From a virus, in the IMG/VR virus record IMGVR_UViG_3300008459_000053, positions 1 to 57,454 of that record: DNA of 57,454 nucleotides; one strand, given 5' to 3'. The position numbers and the translations under genes were made by a program. The notes beneath the pieces were generated by a model. That model worked only from the letters and a program-made list of their open reading frames with translations, did no database searches and had not been told where the DNA came from. Positions 51,156-57,454 of the stretch are shown one piece after another (positions within the stretch are counted from its first letter, which is position 1; every line of letters begins with the position of its first letter).

Positions 51156-52334
51156 TCAAACGTCTTGGATGGAAGGAGCAGAGCGCTTAGAAAGTATGAG
51201 GGCAACTCTCATTATTTCGTCATAGGCTATTTTTTGCATCTTCTCTAAAAGCTGGATCGGCGCCCTACCCTTGCTGAGCCACTTTTTGCGCATCTCTTTC
51301 GACCTGAGCTGAGCTCTCTTATATTTCTTTGTAGTCCGCCTGCCCCTACCACGCACAGGCTCTTCGAGGGATAGAGTCCCGTCGGTGACGGTTCTAAACA
51401 CTATGAATGTCGTCGTACCCAAGCTTCGGACCTTAGGAATCTTACCGAACATACTATCCCACTGCGTCGTCATAGCATTGGGGCTTTTCATGACCTTGGA
51501 GGTCTCAAGCAAGCTCTTGGTGTACTTGCGCCTAAGGTTCCTGAGTATTGGCTCACCTTCGCCAGGTACAAAGCGGTCCTTCTTTGAAATATCTACCCTC
51601 TTACCGTACGCAGTAGCAAAAGCATCCTCTACTTGGCTCTCTATCTTCTTACGGGAAAACTTGACCCGTTTCGGATCCAATGGCTCCAGCCCACGAGCTT
51701 TGGGCGGGACTATCTTGTTTGACTCGACGTCTCTTGCTAGACGAGACATCAACTCTTCCTTGGTACCCTCAAGCCGCATTGGGATCACTTTCCTAGAAGC
51801 GCCTCCCAAGAGCATCGGCTTCATGTCGTGTAGCGTACCGTCGTACTTACCAAGGCCTTCGGCCAAGCCCCCGGCTTGTGGCGCCCAGCCGACTTCACGG
51901 GAGACTGCTTCCCAGCCGTCCAAGGTCATTCGTATGGACTGATTTACGAACTCGACCTTCATAGCTCGGATGTAGTCGTACAGGGCCGTGCCACTGAGGA
52001 CACTCTTAGCCTCCGTGCGCCAAATGCTCTCTATCTTTTTAACCAGCTTGTGGCCGATTTCTTCTGGAATACTGAACTCTTTTGACCTGATACCAGCGAC
52101 GGCGCCTCGACCCCTACCGGTGTGGCGATGCTGTATCGCAGTCCGATCAACAGACTCTGACTCGCTTTCACCCAAGAGGCGATTAGAGAACCCAAGGGCT
52201 CGCCCCATCTGAGTTACTATAAATTCAAAATTCTCGTTACCGTGGTTCGGATACGAGCTAGTCTTTTCCAAGTCTCCGAAGCCGAAGCCCGATCGGAATC
52301 CTTTGATGTAGATACCGGTCTTCTTGGTAGCCAT
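51156..52334 (-). CDS. Head-tail joining region protein
   Basis: 392 residues, very basic (many Lys and Arg, for example KARGLEPLDPKRVKFSRKK and RGRGRRTTKKYKRAQLRSKE). No family recognised with certainty. Position between neck proteins and tail terminator fits a head-tail completion protein, and the basic character may serve contact with DNA at the neck. AT content is somewhat higher than in the capsid genes. Confidence 0.72.
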   Translation of the reverse strand: MATKKTGIYIKGFRSGFGFGDLEKTSSYPNHGNENFEFIVTQMGRALGFSNRLLGESESESVDRTAIQHRHTGRGRGAVAGIRSKEFSIPEEIGHKLVKKIESIWRTEAKSVLSGTALYDYIRAMKVEFVNQSIRMTLDGWEAVSREVGWAPQAGGLAEGLGKYDGTLHDMKPMLLGGASRKVIPMRLEGTKEELMSRLARDVESNKIVPPKARGLEPLDPKRVKFSRKKIESQVEDAFATAYGKRVDISKKDRFVPGEGEPILRNLRRKYTKSLLETSKVMKSPNAMTTQWDSMFGKIPKVRSLGTTTFIVFRTVTDGTLSLEEPVRGRGRRTTKKYKRAQLRSKEMRKKWLSKGRAPIQLLEKMQKIAYDEIMRVALILSKRSAPSIQDV

Positions 52335-52336
52335 GT

Positions 52337-53182
52337 TTACGGTCCTGAATCAGGTGGAGAAGCAGGATTTGTGTACATGGGTGAGCCAAGGCTCTCTAGG
52401 ATAGCCAAAACCTTGACCGGATAGTTCTGGTAGACGAGCTCACGTCGGATCTCTTCGTAGTAGTCTCGCTTCAAGAACGGGAAGTCTCGAACGACGAAGA
52501 CGGGCCTAGCGAAGTACCGGATTGAATAGCGCTCACCGACTGCCGGTGCGGTGCCGAGGGCCACGCCCTTGGTCCAGTCGATCATCCCTTCGTCAGTCAC
52601 TTCGAAGTCAACCCCTTCCACGAGAGGCGTCTGGTCGGCGATACCAAGGCCCACTCCCTTGTAGCACATGGTCACACCGAGCTCGATCTCCACGGGAGTT
52701 GTTGGATCGGATTCGGACCCCATGAGGATCTTGCGCTTAACAATCTGATAGCGAGCACCGTCGATCAGGTTGCTTCTAATGCGAGACTCCGTCCACATGC
52801 GCGAGCCCTGCTTCAGCGTAATCTTGTCCCACTCCATCGGAAGATTTTCCGGGAGAAAGGTCATGAACACCGTTCCAGACGAGTACTCGCCCCAGACGTT
52901 GTAGACCTCCTCGCTAGAAGAAGAGGCTGTAACAAGAACCATGATCTCTTGCGGCTCACCCCAAATCTTGCCCCTTCCATCGCAAAGCGGGCAATCAAGG
53001 GGAAAATCCCTCACGGCCGCCGTACGACCTGCGACTTGCGATACAGTTCCGCAAGGGCAGTCACAGGCTTGTCTCCAATCGCAAAGGGTACCGTCCTCCC
53101 AAACTCGGTTACGAAAATCTTCTTCGACGAGGTCGACTCGGAAGTTGTCGGTCGCAAACGGCTTAAGGGATGGAAAGCGCAT
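52337..53182 (-). CDS. Neck protein with zinc-ribbon motif
   Basis: 281 residues from the ATG at 53182 (TAATG with the upstream stop; a longer frame exists but has no ribosome site). Residues 34-71 hold CDWRQACDCPCG and later CPLCDGRGK, i.e. four or more Cys set as in zinc ribbons or DnaJ-type knuckles. The rest is beta-rich with WTESRIRSNLIDGARYQIVK. Similar zinc-bearing proteins occur among head-tail genes of some phages. A neck role is positional inference. Confidence 0.78.
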   Translation of the reverse strand: MRFPSLKPFATDNFRVDLVEEDFRNRVWEDGTLCDWRQACDCPCGTVSQVAGRTAAVRDFPLDCPLCDGRGKIWGEPQEIMVLVTASSSSEEVYNVWGEYSSGTVFMTFLPENLPMEWDKITLKQGSRMWTESRIRSNLIDGARYQIVKRKILMGSESDPTTPVEIELGVTMCYKGVGLGIADQTPLVEGVDFEVTDEGMIDWTKGVALGTAPAVGERYSIRYFARPVFVVRDFPFLKRDYYEEIRRELVYQNYPVKVLAILESLGSPMYTNPASPPDSGP

Positions 53183-54117
53183 TACATCACCACCACGTTC
53201 GTGGCGCCCCACTTGGCGCGGAGAATTTCTACCGAGCGCTTATAGCGCTCTTGGTTCAGCTTGATCCAACCACCGAACGGCCCATCGGCTCGGAATCCCT
53301 TGGACTGCGACAAGCCGTCGATGCCAATGCTGCGAGAGGTCACGCCTGGTCCGTAAAGAAACGTACCGAGTGCTTCCAAAATAGGCTGAGACGAACCTGC
53401 GAGGACGGCGGAGACCATGGAGCCGTCGTACTCGGCAACGATGACCTCTCCGGAGAAATCCTCTGAGACCGGCTTGGAGAGCTCCAAGACATTCGATCGA
53501 GCCTTGGCGATCTGATAGGCGTTACCGTCCAAAATTACCCAAGAGCCAGGAAGAATCCTATTAGCGACTGGGCCAGCTGTCGGTGTAACGGTCAGCAGCT
53601 TAGAATTTTCAGCGATCACACCAGTACCGAGGATAGATTCAAAACCAGTCTCGTAATCGATGTGCAGGTAAGCAGGGGTAATGTGGTTGAAGTTGATATA
53701 CGCGTACTTCACCCACGGACCTTGGAGGTACCGGATATTTCCAGCGCCTGGCAGGACTTGAATCGCGCCCTGCTCGCGAGACCGGACAACAACCCAGTCT
53801 TTGGGAAGCTCCCACGACGGGTAGTTAGAGTACTGCAGGCGGATCGCCGTGATCTTGTTTACCGGGCGAATCGGAAGCCGGTGAAGGTTCCACCGGCTCA
53901 TGTCCCAGTCAACCACGTCCAAGTCTTGCGTCGAAGACGCCCCAATCGTTCCTCGAAGCGGAATGCTCAGCTCGTTTTCGAGCTGAGTAACCGCTCCGTT
54001 GATGTGCATGGCGAAGACATCGTCTGGGATGTACGGCACGCCCGATCGGTTATAAAACTCGACGCCGGCCAAGTAGGTGCGCAGGTACGCTGGGGTGACG
54101 ATGTCTGTGATGGCCAT
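53182..54117 (-). CDS. Head-tail connector protein
   Basis: 311 residues. The N-terminus MAITDIVTPAYLRTYLAGVEF and a helical region (MHINGAVTQLENELSIPLRG) match the gp6-like connector start. A long central beta part follows. The C-terminal SSQPILEALGTFLYGPGVTS and SQSKGFRADGPFGG form a recognisable helical end. It would bind below the portal. The start lies just after the SAP-like protein gene. Confidence 0.78.
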   Translation of the reverse strand: MAITDIVTPAYLRTYLAGVEFYNRSGVPYIPDDVFAMHINGAVTQLENELSIPLRGTIGASSTQDLDVVDWDMSRWNLHRLPIRPVNKITAIRLQYSNYPSWELPKDWVVVRSREQGAIQVLPGAGNIRYLQGPWVKYAYINFNHITPAYLHIDYETGFESILGTGVIAENSKLLTVTPTAGPVANRILPGSWVILDGNAYQIAKARSNVLELSKPVSEDFSGEVIVAEYDGSMVSAVLAGSSQPILEALGTFLYGPGVTSRSIGIDGLSQSKGFRADGPFGGWIKLNQERYKRSVEILRAKWGATNVVVM

Positions 54118-54119
54118 TT

Positions 54120-54614
54120 TTAACCCCTTGCAGCTGCTACCAGCTTTTCTACGAGAGAGGCGCGAGTAGCGTTCTTCCTGGTCTTAATACCCAAGCTATC
54201 ACACAGCTTCGTAAGTTCAGAAGTGCTATAGTTCGCGAAGTCCTTAGGCTCCTCGACTACGTCCGAAACTGGCTCCGAAATGACTGCCGAAACTTCCTCG
54301 GTTTCGACAGAAACTCGCTCAGCGGCCTCGACCATCTCGCCTAGATCCACGTCCTCCGTGACGTCTCCGATGGCGAAAACTTCGACAACGGGATTCTGCT
54401 TAAGAACGGCGGACTCGACATGATCTGTCCCAGGCTCCGCCTTGGGCTTGTCGTCAACCATCTCGCAGGCACGTGAGATCACAATAATGTGGATGTCTTT
54501 GGGGTCTGTTGGCTGTGGCTCAAGAATTCCAAAGGGTGCGGAGCAGGTAGCGCGGAAAGAGCCGATGCAGACTCGCTCGTTATTCTTCAACCATTTATGT
54601 GCGTAGACTTTCAC
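54120..54614 (-). CDS. Small head-region protein with SAP/HeH-like C-terminus
   Basis: 164 residues from a GTG at 54614, preceded by GGAGG. A TTG further up lies in the terminator. Residues 1-50 are beta-rich (VKVYAHKWLKNNERVCIG). Residues 55-130 are acidic and probably disordered. Residues about 130-160 (STSELTKLCDSLGIKTRKNA then SLVEKLV) form a helix-extended-helix of the SAP/HeH type, which usually binds DNA or RNA. Similar short proteins appear beside capsid genes. Role unknown. Confidence 0.75.
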   Translation of the reverse strand: MKVYAHKWLKNNERVCIGSFRATCSAPFGILEPQPTDPKDIHIIVISRACEMVDDKPKAEPGTDHVESAVLKQNPVVEVFAIGDVTEDVDLGEMVEAAERVSVETEEVSAVISEPVSDVVEEPKDFANYSTSELTKLCDSLGIKTRKNATRASLVEKLVAAARG

Positions 54615-54628
54615 GATTCCTCCAAACA

Positions 54629-54660
54629 AAAAGGGGAGGGCCTTGCGACCCTCCCCTTTT
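54629..54660 (-). terminator. Strong terminator after the capsid gene
   Basis: A perfect 12-base-pair stem (AAAAGGGGAGGG / CCCTCCCCTTTT) with an eight-base loop, then TTTTTG on the - strand. It sits between the capsid stop and the next ribosome site, so capsid protein is made in excess over the downstream neck proteins. Confidence 0.92.
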
Positions 54661-54676
54661 ATTTACCACAAGTTGA

Positions 54677-56227
54677 TCAGGTACGCGACTCGACGTTCAT
54701 GTCGATGATCATCTTGTTCGGCTGCATAACAACCGGGGCCGCGAAGTAGAGCAGCGCAAACTGCTGCTTCAGGGCGCGCGGCACGGGCAGCGGGCGACGC
54801 ATCATCGGCAGGAGCTCAAGCATCTGAACGATGCTGGAGTTCCACTCCGAGATGATGATCGGGGCCGCGTCCGGGCGAACCTCGAGGAGCATGTCGTGCA
54901 ACGTGCTGCCGCCCATGCCCGCCGAGTTGCGCGGGAACGAGCCCGCCGGGCGGAAGCGCGAGATGTCCGGAGCGTCCGCGCCGGAAGCCACCGACGCCGC
55001 GAAAACGCGGACGTAGCGGATCGACTTCGAACCCTGACGGGGAACGAGCGCATCGGCCATCGTGAAGGTGACCGCGCCACCCTCGATGACGTCATCGACA
55101 GGGCCGATGATGCCAGTCGGGGTCGTGCCCTCGTCACCGACGATCTCGAACGCGAAGTACCAGTCACGAGCAGCGTCAGCCGCCGTGAAGTTACTGCCGG
55201 CGACCGGAGCAACCGTGGCACTGACCGACGGGAGGATCGGGTCCGGAGCCCCGTCGCCAACGGCGGTCGGGATCGGGGTCTTACGACCGCGATCGAGGAA
55301 GAACAGCGGCATGAGCTTGACGACGTTACCGAACGGCGTCACGAACTCGATGCCATCCGCGCCGAGGCGGAAGTTCTTCGTGCCCTCGTTGTACTTCGCG
55401 CGGGCGTACAGGTCGAGCTCCTGCGCGAGGTTACGGTAGTGCTCGGACGTGACGAAGCAGACCTCGGGGGTACCCCAGCGCGGTCCCTGCTCAATCAGAG
55501 CGGCGAGCTGCTGAAGGCGGTCGGCGTCGACGCGAGCACCATTCGAGTTGAGGAAGTTGGCCGGGGCCTCCTTCTTCACCTGCGAGATAATGCCGTCCCA
55601 GTGGTTGGGCGAGAGCGAGCTGTCAGCCCAGAGGACCTGCTCCTCGATCTTACGCGCGAGGTGCAGGGTAGCCTGCTGCGTACGCATCGAGAGGAGGTTC
55701 TGGTTGGCCAGCGTACCCGTGATCATCGTCGCCACGTCGGTGACTTCGAAGTACTCGGTCAGGTACTTGATCTGCGCCACGGCGCGGCGGTACGACGCCT
55801 CGCTCAGACCACCGACCGAACCCTCGCCGACGAAGCCGTCGAGGCCTTCCGAACCGTTGGTCACGATCTGCGCGTACTCGTAAACCGTCGAGCCCCACGA
55901 CTTACGCGGGATCATCTTGAACAGCTTCAGGTGCTTGTCGCTGAAGGTGATCGAGGTGAGGACGTTGTCGATCGACTGGGGAACGAGCGGGGCAAACTGG
56001 CCCTGCGGCAGGTCCTGCGAACCGAACGGAACGCCCTGCAGCGGGTAGTTAACGCCTTCAGCCTTCGAGAGCGAAACGCCCGCGCGCTGGAGGTCGGCAT
56101 TGAAAAGACCCGACTTCACCATCGGCTCGAGGTTACCAACCTCAGCCTCGGCGAGAGCATGGGCCATCTTGGAAACGAGTCCGCCGCCATTAAGAGCGTC
56201 GGCCTTGAGCGACTCGAGATCAAACAT
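54677..56227 (-). CDS. Major capsid protein (HK97 fold)
   Basis: 516 residues. HK97-type features: N-arm followed by an E-loop region (RKSWGSTVYEYAQIVTNGSE, GGLSEASYRRAVAQIKYLTE), a long central helix (RTQQATLHLARKIEEQVLWA) and a P-domain/A-domain (EVCFVTSEHYRNLAQEL). Residues about 320-435 form an inserted beta domain (ARDWYFAFEIVGDE, YVRVFAAS), resembling Ig-like insertions seen in other large capsids, which could sit on the outside of the shell. AAGGAGA precedes the ATG. Terminator follows. Confidence 0.93.
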   Translation of the reverse strand: MFDLESLKADALNGGGLVSKMAHALAEAEVGNLEPMVKSGLFNADLQRAGVSLSKAEGVNYPLQGVPFGSQDLPQGQFAPLVPQSIDNVLTSITFSDKHLKLFKMIPRKSWGSTVYEYAQIVTNGSEGLDGFVGEGSVGGLSEASYRRAVAQIKYLTEYFEVTDVATMITGTLANQNLLSMRTQQATLHLARKIEEQVLWADSSLSPNHWDGIISQVKKEAPANFLNSNGARVDADRLQQLAALIEQGPRWGTPEVCFVTSEHYRNLAQELDLYARAKYNEGTKNFRLGADGIEFVTPFGNVVKLMPLFFLDRGRKTPIPTAVGDGAPDPILPSVSATVAPVAGSNFTAADAARDWYFAFEIVGDEGTTPTGIIGPVDDVIEGGAVTFTMADALVPRQGSKSIRYVRVFAASVASGADAPDISRFRPAGSFPRNSAGMGGSTLHDMLLEVRPDAAPIIISEWNSSIVQMLELLPMMRRPLPVPRALKQQFALLYFAAPVVMQPNKMIIDMNVESRT

Positions 56228-56238
56228 GTGGTTTCTCC

Positions 56239-56886
56239 TTACAGGCTGATGCCGACGCTCTTGGCGAAGGCGGCGGGGTCATTGGCCGAGGCGGCGTTGG
56301 CGAGGGCGGTAGCAAGCTCAAGACGACGAGCGTCATTCGTGCCACCAGCACGGAGCTCGGTCGTCAGCTTACCGACGAGGCTCTTGCGCAGACGAACAAC
56401 GTCGTCCGGCGAGGCGCCCGGGGTGAGCTGGTCATGGGGCGAAGGAGCGTTGGTCACCGCGCCGAGGACCGACTGCGGAGCAGGGGCCTTGGCAGCGCCG
56501 CCGAGCGACTTCGCGATCTCAGCGTTGCGCTGGTCGAGCGACGTCAGGTGAACCGTCAGCTCCGAGATCATCTCGCCAATGCTGACGAGAGCCTTCGAAA
56601 GCTTGTTCGTCTCGGCCTTGACCTCAGCAACGGTGGCGTTGAAGAGCCCAGTCAGCTCGAGACCGGCGGTCGCCGGGATAATCGGCTGGACGGGCTCAGC
56701 GACCGCCGCCTGCGACTTGCGCAGCTCTTCGAGGATGCCCTCAAGCTTCTTGACGTCGATCGTCGAGCTCTGCTCGAGATCGTTCTCAACCTCGCCAGCC
56801 GAGATGGCCGACTTCACCAGATCCATAGCCTGGGCTTCGGGGACCTGCAGGTCCCGAAGCTTCGCGAGTCGCTCGCTTGCTTTCAT
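56239..56886 (-). CDS. Scaffold-like capsid assembly protein
   Basis: 215 residues from the ATG at 56886, chosen for AAGGAG upstream. An earlier start has no ribosome site. Mostly helical, with a coiled coil about 80-140 (AEVKAETNKLSKALVSIGEM), a Pro/Ala linker and a helical C-terminus. Between protease and capsid genes, it is where tailed phages keep the scaffold. Probably removed from the finished head. Confidence 0.8.
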   Translation of the reverse strand: MKASERLAKLRDLQVPEAQAMDLVKSAISAGEVENDLEQSSTIDVKKLEGILEELRKSQAAVAEPVQPIIPATAGLELTGLFNATVAEVKAETNKLSKALVSIGEMISELTVHLTSLDQRNAEIAKSLGGAAKAPAPQSVLGAVTNAPSPHDQLTPGASPDDVVRLRKSLVGKLTTELRAGGTNDARRLELATALANAASANDPAAFAKSVGISL

Positions 56887-56911
56887 GATTGCTCCTTGGG
56901 GTGTAGCTGGG

Positions 56912-57454
56912 TCAGCCAGCCATGATAACATCTGCGAGCTTCTCGGCCTGCTCCCAGGTCAGGTGTCGAAACTCTCTAACAAGCCGGTTGGTGACCTGAT
57001 CCTTATTCAGAAGTGTAGGATCTGCGTCCACTGCAGCCATAACTGCATTAACAGTCGAGCGGCTATGTCCGCGAGCGAACATAGAAGCTGCGATATCCAT
57101 CCACGTATCCGGATTTTTAGGAACAGGGCTAATAGCGATAGACATGACCTGCGCTTTAGTAACTCGCTTGCCTTTTCTGCCGCCGGGGAGGACACGCCCC
57201 TCGATGGAAAATCCCAGTGTGCGACGGCCACCAGCTTCGGCCATTGCCTTCTGGGTGTCGTAAACGAGTTTTCCGAAGGGGCGATTCAGATAGAGCTGTC
57301 CGCTAACGCGGGTCGCAAGCTTGCCGCTAGAGAGTCGAACCTGCTCGACCTTCTCAGGGTAGCCGGCGAGGCGCGCGATATCGACCGGGTGTTCGTACGT
57401 AAAAATGCCCTTGGTGAGACAGAACGACCAGTCCAAGCCGGTCTGGTCGATCTC
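56912..57454 (-). CDS. Prohead maturation protease (N-terminus missing)
   Basis: The frame is open to the right edge, so the beginning lies outside the window; 180 residues are visible (EIDQTG then LDWSFCLTKG). Features resemble prohead proteases: LGFSIEGRVLPGG and VMSIAISPVPKNPDTW (family: GxSxxG, then xxSxVPxPANP). The catalytic His/Ser part would be mostly upstream. It cuts scaffold and capsid precursors. Position before the scaffold-like gene supports this. Confidence 0.82.
   Translation of the reverse strand, partial: EIDQTGLDWSFCLTKGIFTYEHPVDIARLAGYPEKVEQVRLSSGKLATRVSGQLYLNRPFGKLVYDTQKAMAEAGGRRTLGFSIEGRVLPGGRKGKRVTKAQVMSIAISPVPKNPDTWMDIAASMFARGHSRSTVNAVMAAVDADPTLLNKDQVTNRLVREFRHLTWEQAEKLADVIMAG

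Noticed and set aside
54896-56551. A 551-codon open frame on the + strand over the capsid and scaffold genes
   Set aside because: Shadow of strongly biased GC-rich genes. Composition is Arg/Glu-rich nonsense without domain features or ribosome site.

Overview
This window is a piece of a large virulent tailed-phage genome. It has a contractile-tail (myovirus) module and a self-contained replication and recombination module. Direct evidence is a tail sheath protein, a tube protein, a baseplate J-like protein, a gp25-like baseplate domain, a tape measure protein and an HK97-type capsid protein, alongside a DnaB-like helicase, a primase, a family A polymerase, a gp32-like SSB and RecA. No integrase, repressor, tRNA or CRISPR array is visible. 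The DNA is GC-rich with G/C-ending codons. A zinc amidase endolysin with several membrane proteins, one of them with a spanin-like topology, suggests a Gram-negative host, but that is inference and I cannot name the host.

Layout. Positions 1-12322 (+ strand) hold the replication and recombination genes, almost all overlapping or a few bases apart: an unknown protein, DnaB-like helicase, T7-type zinc/TOPRIM primase, an AT-hook protein, a UDG-like/DNA polymerase fusion, an unknown helical protein, SSB, RecA, an Mre11/SbcD-like nuclease, a small unknown, a RuvC-like resolvase and a UvsW-like helicase. At 12306-13235 lie an HNH endonuclease on the - strand and an extremely acidic 76-residue protein on the + strand. 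From 13232 to the right edge every gene is on the - strand, so transcription runs right to left: prohead protease (cut by the edge), scaffold-like protein, capsid (54677-56227), neck and connector proteins (50433-54614), sheath, tube, frameshifted tail chaperone, tape measure (44108-47110), baseplate hub and wedge (35733-44111), a fibre and virion-surface zone (15347-35730), and a five-gene lysis cassette (13232-15264).

The least ordinary part is the 20 kb fibre zone. It contains a 1702-residue protein built from about 61 copies of a 20-22 residue repeat, with two inserted beta modules; two large proteins with autotransporter-passenger-like (PATR) beta repeats but no autotransporter barrel; two adjacent proteins sharing an N-terminal anchor but carrying different C-terminal domains (an InlB/Flg_new-like repeat versus a beta-helix); and a tandemly duplicated two-gene cassette. 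The baseplate hub carries an M15-like peptidase, an AT-rich segment encoding a probable alpha/beta domain, and a second InlB-like repeat. Together these suggest a phage that builds and diversifies an elaborate surface-binding apparatus by shuffling domains.

Four strong hairpins mark likely transcription ends or processing points (15287, 27379, 47813, 54629). I saw no promoter I would defend. No stretch longer than about 120 bases lacks a gene. Terminase, portal and an Mre11 partner (gp46/SbcC-like) are not in the window; terminase and portal probably lie beyond the right edge.
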